A DNA stretch of 64,000 nt, taken from the NCBI RefSeq assembly GCF_041261205.1, contig NZ_JBGCCH010000010.1:124001-188000 (forward strand), read 5' to 3'. Origin of the DNA: Catenulispora sp. MAP5-51. GTDB taxonomy: Bacteria > Actinomycetota > Actinomycetes > Streptomycetales > Catenulisporaceae. Positions 9,046-18,316 of the stretch are shown piece by piece (position 1 is the stretch's first letter; every line of letters begins with the position of its first letter). A program made the translations under genes and the position numbers. The notes below the pieces were generated by a model that was not told the origin of the DNA, searched no databases, and saw nothing but the letters and a program-made list of their open reading frames with translations.

Positions 9046-9761
9046 GCGTTGCGCACGACATGGACATTCCGATAGCCGATCCGCTGCCCGACTGGTTGCT
9101 TCCGCTCGCCCGCGCCGCCGAGGACGGGGAGGGGCTGGGGCCCCGGTTCAAGCGGCCCGCGGATCTGGCCGGGGAGCCCCGGCGCTCGGCCGTGCTCATC
9201 CTGTTCGGTGAGGACCCGGAGGCCGGGCCCGACGTGTTGTTCGTCGAGCGTGCCAAGACGCTGCGGAACCATCCCGGACAGCCGGCGTTCCCCGGCGGCG
9301 CCGTGGATCCCGGGGAGGGTCCGGTGGCGACCGCGCTGCGGGAGGCCAACGAGGAGACCGATCTGGATCCCAGCGGGGTCCAGGTCTTCGGGATCCTGCC
9401 CGATCAGTACGTCTTCCCCTCGGACTTCCTGGTGACGCCGGTGCTGGGCTGGTGGCGTGCCCCGAGCCCGGTGCGGGTGCGCGAGCCCCTGGAGGTCGCC
9501 TCGGTGCGGCGGATCGCGGTGCGAGAGCTGGTCGATCCGGCCAACCGGATGATGGTCGGCAACCCTTCGGGGCGGTCGAGCCCGGCCTTCGAGGCGGGCT
9601 CGCTGTTGATCTGGGGCTTCACCGCCGCGCTCCTGGACGGGGTGCTCAAGGCCGGTGGATGGGAACAGCCGTGGGACACCGGGCGGGTCGAGCCGCTGCC
9701 GCAGGAGGTGCTCGCGCTGGCGTTCCGCAGCCGCGGGGCGCCGGGGGGAGAAGATAAGTAG
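9042..9761 (+). CDS. NUDIX hydrolase, CoA pyrophosphatase type
   Basis: This 239-residue enzyme is predicted to hydrolyse the pyrophosphate of coenzyme A or derivatives. The CoA-specific region ([22 protein letters not shown], in parts [11 protein letters not shown] and FPGG) precedes the Nudix box GAVDPGE-x7-REANEETDL. The final glycine of the consensus box is Asp, a mild deviation; the metal-binding RE..EE glutamates are present. The start chosen is GTG 9042, overlapping the nth stop as GTGA; ATG 9060 is the alternative. The stop TAG abuts the ATG of marP directly, so the three genes form one operon. Confidence 0.9.
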   Translation: MSVAHDMDIPIADPLPDWLLPLARAAEDGEGLGPRFKRPADLAGEPRRSAVLILFGEDPEAGPDVLFVERAKTLRNHPGQPAFPGGAVDPGEGPVATALREANEETDLDPSGVQVFGILPDQYVFPSDFLVTPVLGWWRAPSPVRVREPLEVASVRRIAVRELVDPANRMMVGNPSGRSSPAFEAGSLLIWGFTAALLDGVLKAGGWEQPWDTGRVEPLPQEVLALAFRSRGAPGGEDK

Positions 9762-10943
9762 ATGGACATCCTCGACATCCTGTTGCTGCTGATCGTGGCG
9801 GCGTTCGCGGTCTCCGGGTATCGGCAGGGTTTCGTCGTGGGAGTGGTCTCCTTCGCCGGCTTCCTCGGTGGTCTGGCGCTGGGCTTCGTGATCGTCCCGT
9901 CCTTCCTGGACCGCTCCTCGGCCAGCCTGCTGGCCTCGGTGATAGCGCTGTGCGCGGTGCTGGCGCTGGCGGTGGTCGGGCAGGTGCTGGGCTCGATGCT
10001 GGGCGGCAAGCTGCGCGAGGCCATCACCTGGGAGCCGGCCCGGCTGGTGGACGCGGTGAGCGGCGCGGTGGTGTCGGTGGTCGCGGTGCTGATGGTGGCC
10101 TGGTTCCTGGGCCTGGCGCTGTTCACGTCCTCGGTGCCGACCATCAGCGACCAGGTGCGCTCCTCCAGCATCCTCAAGGGCATGACCCAGGTGCTGCCGC
10201 AGGGCGCCAACCAGTGGTTCAACGGCTTCTCCAACATCCTGAACCGCAACGGCTTCCCGCAGGTGTTCGCGCCCTTCCAGGCCGAGGACCCGGCGAACGT
10301 CCCGGCCCCGGACCAGTCGCTGCTGGGCAGCCCGGTGATCGCCGCCGACCGGGCCTCGATCGTGAAGATCCGCGGCCAGGCCCCCTCCTGTGGCAAGGAC
10401 ATCGAGGGCTCCGGCTTCGTGTACGCCCCCGGCAAGGTGATGACCAACGCGCACGTGGTCGGCGGCACCCGCTCCCTGGTGGTGCGCCAGTCCGACAACC
10501 GGCAGTACGCGGCCACCGTGGTGCTGTTCGACCCCAAGCGCGACATCGCGATCCTGGACGTCCCCAGCCTGAAGGCGCCGCAGCTGAACTTCGACCTGGC
10601 CGGCAAGGCCAACGACTCCGCCCTGGTGGTCGGCTACCCCGAGGACGGCCCCTTCAGCGTCGACCCCGCGCGCATCCGCGAGCAGATCACCGCCACCGGT
10701 GCCGACATCTACTCCAGCGGCAACGTCCGCCGCCAGGTGTTCGCGCTCTACGCGCAGGTCCAGCAGGGCAACTCCGGCGGCCCGCTACTGTCCACCGACG
10801 GCCGGGTGCTCGGCGTGGTCTTCGCGAAGTCCTTGGAGGACAAGAACACCGGCTACGCGCTGACCGCGCAGGAGGTCTCCTCCGACGCGGCCGCCGGCGC
10901 CGCCACCGACGTTCCGGTCAACACCCAGGCCTGCGCGATCTGA
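9762..10943 (+). CDS. marP: MarP-like membrane serine protease
   Basis: This 393-residue protein has an N-terminal CvpA-like membrane domain of about four helices (1-125) and a C-terminal trypsin-like protease facing outside (about 190-385). The catalytic triad is His231 (TNAHVV), Asp261 (KRDIAIL) and Ser338 (GNSGG). Mycobacterial MarP (Rv3671c) is needed for acid resistance and cleaves the peptidoglycan hydrolase RipA; the gene context here (nth, NUDIX) matches that locus. Lengths and residue spacing are close to the mycobacterial enzyme. Acid tolerance would suit an acidophilic soil actinomycete, but that role is inferred. Confidence 0.92.
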   Translation: MDILDILLLLIVAAFAVSGYRQGFVVGVVSFAGFLGGLALGFVIVPSFLDRSSASLLASVIALCAVLALAVVGQVLGSMLGGKLREAITWEPARLVDAVSGAVVSVVAVLMVAWFLGLALFTSSVPTISDQVRSSSILKGMTQVLPQGANQWFNGFSNILNRNGFPQVFAPFQAEDPANVPAPDQSLLGSPVIAADRASIVKIRGQAPSCGKDIEGSGFVYAPGKVMTNAHVVGGTRSLVVRQSDNRQYAATVVLFDPKRDIAILDVPSLKAPQLNFDLAGKANDSALVVGYPEDGPFSVDPARIREQITATGADIYSSGNVRRQVFALYAQVQQGNSGGPLLSTDGRVLGVVFAKSLEDKNTGYALTAQEVSSDAAAGAATDVPVNTQACAI

Positions 10944-10947
10944 GGCG

Positions 10948-10969
10948 CCGGGCCCGCGAGCCGGTTTTT
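10948..10969 (+). terminator. Weak hairpin plus T-run after marP
   Basis: CCGG (10948-10951) can pair with CCGG (10961-10964), with a further C-G pair around a bulge. It is followed by TTTTT (10965-10969), five bases after the marP stop. The stem is short, so this is only a possible terminator. Confidence 0.35.
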
Positions 10970-11056
10970 CAGCCCTCTGCCGCACTGACCTCCGTCGTGC
11001 CCTCCTGATACGTTCATGCCACTGTCGGCGAAGCACAACCAGGGGGCGGATCGGCC

Positions 11057-11773
11057 ATGCTCGGGCACTCACACGCGACCAGCGGCGGACTGGCCTGGGC
11101 GGCGGCCGCCTCGGCGCTGCCGATGAGCGTCCTGGCCTACCCGGCCATGCACGGCTCCACCGCGCACATCCAGGTCAAGGACCTGATCTTCGGGACCTTC
11201 ATCACGGCCGGCGCGGCGCTGCTGCCGGACATCGACCACCCGAACGGCACCATCGCGCACGCGATCGGGCCGATCACCCACAACCTGTGCCGGGCGATCG
11301 AGAAGATCAGCGGCGGGCACCGGCACGCCACGCACTCGTTCGCCTTCGTCGCCGCCGTCACCTACGGCACCTGGGCCGGCGAGAAGTACCTCGGGCGCTA
11401 CTTCACCCTCGGCCTGGTGTTCTTCATGCTGGCGCTGGCCGCCCGAGCGCTGAACCTGTGCCCGCCGGGAGAAGGGCTTCACGCCTACGGGCCCTGCATC
11501 CTGCTGGCCGGCGGCGGCACGGTCCTGATGGACCGCTGGATCGCCAGCGCGCCGAGCTGGCTGCCGTTCGCCATAGGCCTCGGGGCGCTGACCCATCTGG
11601 CGGGTGACTGTCTCACCGACCACGGCTGCCGGCTGTTCTGGCCGTTCACGCTGCGCACCGGGATACCGCTGATCCAGCGCACCGGCAACAAGATGGAGAC
11701 CTGGTTCCTGGCGCCGGCGATGGCCGTGGGGTGCGCGGTGCTGCTCTACATAAAGACTTCTGGGAAGTCGTAG
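11057..11773 (+). CDS. YdjM-like membrane-bound metal-dependent hydrolase
   Basis: This 238-residue multi-helix membrane protein carries metal-ligand-type motifs: HSHATSGG at the N-terminus, PDIDHPNGT about residue 57, HRHATHSF about residue 93, and HLAGDCLTDHGCRLFWPF near the C-terminus. This set is typical of the YdjM/DUF457 family, predicted phosphoesterase-like hydrolases in the membrane with unknown substrate; the E. coli member is SOS-regulated. I see no LexA site here. It is followed by a 13-bp tandem array that reaches the convergent hydrolase gene. Confidence 0.82.
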   Translation: MLGHSHATSGGLAWAAAASALPMSVLAYPAMHGSTAHIQVKDLIFGTFITAGAALLPDIDHPNGTIAHAIGPITHNLCRAIEKISGGHRHATHSFAFVAAVTYGTWAGEKYLGRYFTLGLVFFMLALAARALNLCPPGEGLHAYGPCILLAGGGTVLMDRWIASAPSWLPFAIGLGALTHLAGDCLTDHGCRLFWPFTLRTGIPLIQRTGNKMETWFLAPAMAVGCAVLLYIKTSGKS

Positions 11774-11780
11774 CCGTCTG

Positions 11781-11832
11781 GCTCTGTCGTTCAGCTCTGT
11801 CGTTCAGCTCTGTCGTCTGGCTCTGCCGTCTA
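11781..11832. repeat. Tandem array, 13 bp x 4
   Basis: Units GCTCTGTCGTTCA (11781-11793 and 11794-11806), GCTCTGTCGTCTG (11807-11819) and GCTCTGCCGTCTA (11820-11832) are in perfect register. The array begins 8 bases after one stop codon and ends on the stop codon of the convergent gene, filling the whole gap. No terminator hairpin is seen there. Confidence 0.85.
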
Positions 11833-12729
11833 GCTCTTGAGCCAGTCGATCAGTTCGCCGTTGAAGCGCATCGGCGCCTCCTCCTGCGCGAAGTGGCCGA
11901 TGCCCTCCAGCAGCCGCCAGCGGTAGGCGGCTGTCACGTAGCGGCCCGAGCCGCGCGCGACGTGCGGCAGCAGGGCGGTGTCGAGCTCGCCCTGCAGGTG
12001 CAGGACCGGAACCTTCACCTCGGTGCGCATGCGCTGCGCGTACCGCATGCCGTCGGGGCGGACCAGGGACCTGATGAGCCAGCGGTAGTACTCCAGCGAG
12101 GAGTGGGCGGCGCCGGGCACGAGCATCGCCTCGCGGTAGCGCTGCGCCACGTCCAGCTCCGGCCAGCCGGTGGCGCCCCACTCCGCGAGCAGCTGCTCGA
12201 CCAGCATCGCCGCGTCGCGGGTCAGGGCCTTCTCCGGGGCCCACGGCCGCTGGGCCGACCACATGAAGCGCGCCGCCGAGATCTGCTTGGGGTCGGTCAG
12301 CAGGCCCTGGCGCAGGCGGCGCGGGTGGGCCGAACCGGTGACGGCCAGGCGGTTCACCGCGCCCGGCCGGAAGACCGCGGCGGTCCAGCCCAGGAATGCG
12401 CCCCAGCCGTGGCCGACCAGGGTGGCGTTGGACTGGCCCAGGGCCCGGATGACCCCGGTGACGTCCATCGTCAGGGTCAGCGGGTCGTAGCCGCGCGGGG
12501 TCTTGTCGCTGCCGCCGTAGCCGCGCAGGTCCATGGCCACCGCGCGGAATCCCGCGTCGGCCACGGCCGGGAGCTGGTGCCGCCAGGACCACCAGAACTC
12601 CGGGAAACCGTGCAGGAACAGCACCAGCGGGCCCTCGCCCATCTCGGCGACGTGGAAGCGGGCGCCGTTCGCGGTGATGTCGCGGTGCGTCCACGGGCCG
12701 GCCAGGCGGATCGGATCGGAATCCTGCAT
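11830..12729 (-). CDS. Epoxide-hydrolase-like alpha/beta hydrolase lacking the nucleophile
   Basis: This 299-residue alpha/beta-hydrolase fold protein has HGFPEFWWSW (40-49), the oxyanion HGxP motif of epoxide hydrolases, a cap domain (about 145-225), and EGIGHFAQEE with the catalytic-base His. The nucleophile elbow, GHDWG in epoxide hydrolases or GHSxG in esterases, reads GHGWG (106-110): residue 108, the position of the attacking Asp, is Gly. The minus-strand codon there is GGC. It could be an inactive paralogue with a binding role. Its position next to marP mirrors ephE next to Rv3671c in mycobacteria. It is convergent with the YdjM-like gene, with only a tandem array between. Confidence 0.85.
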   Translation of the reverse strand: MQDSDPIRLAGPWTHRDITANGARFHVAEMGEGPLVLFLHGFPEFWWSWRHQLPAVADAGFRAVAMDLRGYGGSDKTPRGYDPLTLTMDVTGVIRALGQSNATLVGHGWGAFLGWTAAVFRPGAVNRLAVTGSAHPRRLRQGLLTDPKQISAARFMWSAQRPWAPEKALTRDAAMLVEQLLAEWGATGWPELDVAQRYREAMLVPGAAHSSLEYYRWLIRSLVRPDGMRYAQRMRTEVKVPVLHLQGELDTALLPHVARGSGRYVTAAYRWRLLEGIGHFAQEEAPMRFNGELIDWLKS

Positions 12730-12854
12730 GGGATCAGCCTGCCACGCGGGGCAGGCCGAAGGGGGCCGCGCCGGCGCCCGGTGAGGCGTCGCGCGACCCG
12801 CCGCCGGGTGAATATCTGCTCGCTACCGGGGCGAAGCGGTGTTAGCCATGGATT

Positions 12855-14105
12855 ATGAGCATCGACCGCGCCTCCTACCCGATCCGTCCCATCACGGACG
12901 AAGAGGTCCAGGCCTTCACCGCGCATCTCGACCTCGCCTTCCACGAGAACCCCGGCCCGGAGGCGCACGACATCGGGATGCGGCTGCTGCCCCCCGAGCG
13001 CACGGTGGCCGCGTTCGACGCCGCCGAGCTGGTCGGCACCGGCGGGGACATCGCGCTGGAGCTGACGGTGCCCGGCGGGGTCGCGGTGGCGGCGGCCGGC
13101 GTCTCGTTCGTCACCGTCAAGCCCACCCACCGGCGGCGCGGCATCCTGACCGGGATGATGCGGTACCAGTTGACCGGCCTCCATGAGCACGGCGGGGCGC
13201 CGGTCGCGATCCTCGGGGCGTCGGAGCCCGCGATCTACGGCCGCTTCGGCTACGGACTGGGCTCCCAGCAGCTCCACCTGACCATCCCGCGCGGCGACAA
13301 CGGCCTGTCGGCGGTGCCCGGCAGCGACAAGTTCCAGCTGCGGATGGCGGATCCGGTCCAGGCGTACGAGCGGTGCCAGGAGGTCTTCGAGGCGAACCGC
13401 CTGGGCCGTCCCGGGATGCTGGGGCGCACCGGCGACGCCTGGCGCGACTCGGCGCTGGCCGACCACGACTTCGCGCGCGACGGGGCCGGCCCGCTGCGGT
13501 GCGTGGTCGCCGAGGACTCCGACGGCTTGGTCGCCGGCTTCGCGCGCTACCGGATCAAGGAGGACTGGGACAACCCGGCGCGCCCGGACTGCAAGGTGCG
13601 CGCGAAGGAGGTCTATGGCCGCGACCTCGCCTCCTCCGTCGCGATGTGGCGCTTCCTGCTGGACATCGACCTGACCAGCGAGGTCCATGCCGACGTGCCG
13701 ACCGACGCCCCGCTGATGTTCCTGCTCGCCGATCCCCGGCAGGCGGTGCCGCGGCTGCAGGACGATGTGTATGTGCGGCTCGTGGATGTGGACCGGGCCC
13801 TGACGGCGCGGCGGTACGCGGCGCCGGTGGACGCGGTGTTCGAGGTCTCGGATCCGCTCTGCCCGTGGAACACCGGACGGTGGCGGCTCAGCGGTGATGC
13901 TTCCGGAGCCGTCTGCGAGCGGACCACGGATCCGGCGGATCTGGTGCTCGGGCCGCGCGAACTCGGGTCGGCCTACCTCGGCGGCTTTGCGTTGGCCGCG
14001 CTCGGCCGGGCGGGTCGGGTCGAGGAGCTGCGGCCGGGGGCGCTGGCCGAGGCGTCGCGGGCTTTTGTGAGCGATATCGCGCCGTGGCTCCCGTTCGGCT
14101 TCTGA
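12855..14105 (+). CDS. Eis-like GNAT N-acetyltransferase
   Basis: At 416 residues it has the three-part Eis layout: an N-terminal GNAT domain with the acetyl-CoA motif VKPTHRRRGIL about residue 93, a second GNAT-like domain (about 160-300), and a sterol-carrier-like C-terminal domain (about 305-416). It ends in the Phe whose carboxylate acts as catalytic base in Eis (...WLPFGF). Eis proteins acetylate amines such as aminoglycosides or lysines. The true substrate here is unknown. It stands alone, with weak context and no visible operator. The start ATG 12855 gives MSIDRASYPIRPIT, which fits homologue starts. Confidence 0.88.
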   Translation: MSIDRASYPIRPITDEEVQAFTAHLDLAFHENPGPEAHDIGMRLLPPERTVAAFDAAELVGTGGDIALELTVPGGVAVAAAGVSFVTVKPTHRRRGILTGMMRYQLTGLHEHGGAPVAILGASEPAIYGRFGYGLGSQQLHLTIPRGDNGLSAVPGSDKFQLRMADPVQAYERCQEVFEANRLGRPGMLGRTGDAWRDSALADHDFARDGAGPLRCVVAEDSDGLVAGFARYRIKEDWDNPARPDCKVRAKEVYGRDLASSVAMWRFLLDIDLTSEVHADVPTDAPLMFLLADPRQAVPRLQDDVYVRLVDVDRALTARRYAAPVDAVFEVSDPLCPWNTGRWRLSGDASGAVCERTTDPADLVLGPRELGSAYLGGFALAALGRAGRVEELRPGALAEASRAFVSDIAPWLPFGF

Positions 14106-14129
14106 CCTCCATCTCATACTGTGGGCACC

Positions 14130-14960
14130 ATGAACGAGGTATCGGAGAAGGATTACAACGGCGTACTCCTGCGCCGGCACCCGGCGTCGGGCAACGGCGT
14201 GGTCGCGGAGATCGTGCTGAACCGCGCTTCGGCGATGAACGCCATCTCGACCGGGATGGCCGCGGCGATCCGGGACGTCGCGCCGGAGCTGGCCGAGGAC
14301 CCGGCGGTGCGCGCCGTCGTGGTGTCGTCGGCGCCGCCCGCGGCCGAGGGGAAGAACCACGCGTTCTGCGTCGGCGTGGACCTCAAGGAGCGCAACCAGA
14401 TGAGCGACGCCGAGCTGGTCGCCACCCGGCCGGCGTTCCGGCGGACGTGGGGCGCGTTCGGCTCGCTGCCGATGCCGGTCATCGCCGCGGTCTCCGGCTA
14501 CGCCCTGGGCGGCGGCTGCGAGCTGGCGCTGGGCTGCGACCTGATCGTGGCCGACGACGGCGCGGTGTTCGGGCTGCCCGAGGTCTCGGTCGGCGTGATC
14601 CCCGGCGGCGGCGGGACGCAGACGCTGGTGCGGCGCGTGGGCATGAACCGCGCCGCGGACCTGATCTTCACCGCGCGCCGCATCGACGCCGACGAGGCCG
14701 ACCGGTTCGGGATGGTCGACCGGCGCGTGCCGGGGACCTCGACGGCTCGCGGGGCGGCGCTGGAGCTGGCGCAGCAGATCGCGAAGAACTCGCCGATCGG
14801 GGTGCGCAACGCCAAGCACGCGCTGAAGGTCGGCGCGGACCTGCCGCTGGCCGCCGGGCTGGACGTGGAGGACGGGGCGTGGCGGGCCACGGCGTTCTCG
14901 GCGGACCGGGCCGAGGGCGTGCGGGCGTTCGTGGAGAAGCGGGCGCCGGTCTGGCCGTGA
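14130..14960 (+). CDS. Enoyl-CoA hydratase/isomerase (crotonase)
   Basis: This 276-residue crotonase-fold enzyme is predicted to act on enoyl-CoA in beta-oxidation or a related acyl-CoA pathway. It has the oxyanion-hole segment FCVGVDLKER, ALGGGCELALGCDL with the first catalytic-type Glu, and LPEVSVGVIPGGGGTQ with the second Glu. Both acidic residues needed for hydratase activity are therefore present. GTG 14121 is an alternative start three codons upstream; no clear Shine-Dalgarno sequence decides. A five-unit tandem array begins shortly after the stop. Confidence 0.9.
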   Translation: MNEVSEKDYNGVLLRRHPASGNGVVAEIVLNRASAMNAISTGMAAAIRDVAPELAEDPAVRAVVVSSAPPAAEGKNHAFCVGVDLKERNQMSDAELVATRPAFRRTWGAFGSLPMPVIAAVSGYALGGGCELALGCDLIVADDGAVFGLPEVSVGVIPGGGGTQTLVRRVGMNRAADLIFTARRIDADEADRFGMVDRRVPGTSTARGAALELAQQIAKNSPIGVRNAKHALKVGADLPLAAGLDVEDGAWRATAFSADRAEGVRAFVEKRAPVWP

Positions 14961-14974
14961 GGCAGCGCGGGGGT

Positions 14975-15069
14975 TCTGAAGTAGCGCAGAGGCCTTGAAG
15001 CGGCGCAGAGGTCTTGAAGCGGCGCAGAGGTCTTGGAGTAGTGCAGAGGCCCTGGAGTAGCGCAGATCA
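14975..15069. repeat. Tandem array, 19 bp x 5
   Basis: Five contiguous 19-base units (from 14975, 14994, 15013, 15032 and 15051) share the core GAAGCGGCGCAGAGG with small differences; units two and three are identical. It lies between the crotonase stop and the cobalamin riboswitch, and no obvious open frame or hairpin explains it. Confidence 0.85.
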
Positions 15070-15104
15070 CCGGCCGTCGCCCCTTTTGTCGTTAGGCGAG
15101 TGCC

Positions 15105-15240
15105 CGAGTGCTTGCTAGCGTCATGGGCGACGGCGGTGCGCCGTCCACATCGTGTGCAGCGAAGCCGGTGAAAATCCGGCGCTGTCCCGCAACTGTGAGC
15201 TCCCTGCCGGGAGCGAGCCAGGTCGCCTCATGCGATGTGC
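15105..15240 (+). promoter_or_regulatory. Cobalamin riboswitch
   Basis: The conserved core is clear: GAAGCCGGTGAAAATCCGGC (15161-15180) followed by GCTGTCCCGCAACTGTGAG, then the GCCGGGAGCGAGCCAGG part, matching the adenosylcobalamin aptamer. It precedes btuF by about 110 bases. Binding of B12 coenzyme would be expected to lower expression of the btuFCD transporter. The 5' limit is approximate. The gap from 15240 to the Shine-Dalgarno sequence probably holds the expression platform. Confidence 0.9.
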
Positions 15241-15347
15241 CAAGGTTCGGCCCTCGAGGTTCGGGGCGGTCCGGCTGTGTGCGCGTCACGCCTGCCTGGG
15301 TCGGCGCGCGCGGCGGGGACCGCGGATCAGCCGGAGGAGCTGACCTC

Positions 15348-16337
15348 GTGCATTCTCGTCTGCACAATTCGACGCGGCGCGTGGCCGTCGGCCTCGTCGC
15401 GGCCTCGGCGCTGCTGGCCGCCGGGTGTTCGTCGTCGAAGTCGGCGTCGGCCCCGGCCGCTTCCGGCACCACGTCGGCCACGTCCGCCGCCTCGTCCGCG
15501 GCCGCCTTCCCGGCCACGATCACCGCCAAGAACGGCGCGGTGAAGCTGGCGGCCGAGCCGAGGAAGATCGTGTCGCTGTCGCCGTCGGCCACCGAGGACT
15601 TGTTCGCCATCGGTGCCGGCTCGCAGGTCACGGCGGTCGACGACCAGTCGGACTTCCCCGCGAGCGCTCCGAAGACCACGCTGTCCGGCTACAAGCCGAA
15701 CGCCGAGGCGATAGCGAAGTACAACCCGGATCTGGTTGTCGTCGCCGACGACAGCTCGCAGATCGTGGAGCAGCTCGGCAAGCTGAACGTCCCGGTCCTG
15801 TGGTTCGACGCCCCGAACACTCTGGACGACGCCTACACCCAGATCACCGGACTCGGCGCCGCCACCGGCCACACCGCCGCCGCGGCCACCGAGGTCGCCG
15901 GCATGAAGCAGCAGATCACCGAGGCGATCGCGGCCACGAAGAAGCCGGCCACGCCCCTGAAGTACTACTACGAGGTCGGCACCCCCGGGAACTACAGCGC
16001 CACCTCCAAGACCTTCATCGGCTCGATCTTCGCCCAGTTCGGCCTGACCAACATCGCCGACCCGGCCGACAAGACCGGCGGCGGCTACCCGCAGCTGTCC
16101 GACGAGTACCTGGTCACCGCGGCCCCCGACCTGATCTTCCTGGCCGACACCAAGTGCTGCCAGCAGACCTCCGCCACCGTCGCCGCCCGCCCCGGCTGGT
16201 CCGCGATCCCGGCGGTGAAGAACGCGGCGAAGGGCACGGTCGTCGGCATGGACGACGACATCGCCTCCCGCTGGGGCCCGCGCCTGGTGGATCTGGTGCA
16301 GCAGATCTCGAAGGCCGTGAACCAGGCCCAGGGCTGA
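15348..16337 (+). CDS. btuF: Cobalamin ABC transporter substrate-binding lipoprotein
   Basis: The 329-residue product starts at GTG 15348, eight bases after GGAGGAG (15333-15339). Longer frames reaching 15108 run through the riboswitch and are not coding. A lipobox LAAGC puts the lipid-modified Cys at residue 27. The mature protein has the two-lobe TroA/BtuF fold, with IVSLSPSATEDLFAIGAG at the start of lobe one and PDLVVVADD midway. The riboswitch upstream and btuC and btuD downstream support cobalamin or a corrinoid as ligand; ferric siderophores are the usual alternative for this superfamily. Confidence 0.9.
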   Translation: MHSRLHNSTRRVAVGLVAASALLAAGCSSSKSASAPAASGTTSATSAASSAAAFPATITAKNGAVKLAAEPRKIVSLSPSATEDLFAIGAGSQVTAVDDQSDFPASAPKTTLSGYKPNAEAIAKYNPDLVVVADDSSQIVEQLGKLNVPVLWFDAPNTLDDAYTQITGLGAATGHTAAAATEVAGMKQQITEAIAATKKPATPLKYYYEVGTPGNYSATSKTFIGSIFAQFGLTNIADPADKTGGGYPQLSDEYLVTAAPDLIFLADTKCCQQTSATVAARPGWSAIPAVKNAAKGTVVGMDDDIASRWGPRLVDLVQQISKAVNQAQG

Positions 16338-16346
16338 GCCACCGCG

Positions 16347-17545
<1,199 letters not shown>

Positions 17546-17549
<4 letters not shown>

Positions 17550-18316
17550 GCGCGGTCAAGGCCGCCGGGGTGCGGGTGAGGCTGGACCACAAGCCGATCC
17601 TGCACGGCGTCGACCTCGCCGTGGCCTCCGGCTCCTGGCACGCCGTGCTCGGTCCGAACGGCGCGGGCAAGTCCACGCTGCTCAAGGCGATCGTCGGCAT
17701 CCTGGCGTACCAGGGCGACATCCGGGTCGGCGGGGAGTCGGTCGCGAAGCTGTCCGCCAAGCACCGGGCCCGGCTGATCGCCTACGTCCCGCAGCAGCCG
17801 CAGCTGCCCGGCGACATGACCGTCGCCGAGTACGTCCTGCTCGGCCGTACCCCGCACCTGGGTTATCTGGGTGTCGAGTCGCGCAGCGACCGCGCTGTGG
17901 CCGAGGGCGCGCTGGAGCGCCTGGACCTCGCCGGATTCGCCGGCCGGCGGCTCGGGGCGATGTCCGGCGGCGAGCGGCAGCGCGTGGTGCTGGCCCGCGC
18001 CCTGGCGCAGCAGGCCGGCGTGCTGCTGCTGGACGAGCCGACCACCGCCCTGGACCTCGGCCACCAGCAACAGGTCCTGGACCTGGTCGACGAGCTGCGC
18101 GCGACCGAGGGCCTGACCGTGATCAGCACCCTGCACGACCTCAGCCTGGCCGCGCAGTACGCCGACGAGCTCACGCTCGTGGTCGGCGGCGCCGTCGTCG
18201 CCACCGGCACGGCGCGGGAAGTCCTTACGGAGCAACGGATCGCGGAGCACTATGGAGCTCGGGTCAAAGTCTTCGACGACGGCGCGGGCCGCCCGGTCAT
18301 CCACCTCGTCCGCTAG
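17546..18316 (+). CDS. btuD: ABC transporter ATPase for cobalamin uptake
   Basis: The 256-residue ATPase starts at GTG 17546, overlapping the btuC stop. Walker A is GPNGAGKST (36-44), the Q-loop is YVPQQPQLPG, the signature is MSGGERQRV, and Walker B is VLLLDEPTTALDLG with the H-loop His in STLHDLS. It powers cobalamin import with BtuC and BtuF. The last four bases overlap the 3' end of the convergent lipoprotein gene. Confidence 0.92.

Noticed and set aside
14975-15069. The 19-bp array as part of the riboswitch or as a regulator-binding iteron
   Set aside because: It ends well before the aptamer core and resembles other 3'-end arrays in the window that have no riboswitch or replication gene nearby.
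15108-15347. N-terminal extension of btuF from ATG 15108
   Set aside because: The region is the cobalamin riboswitch; the lipoprotein signal and the Shine-Dalgarno sequence place the start at GTG 15348.
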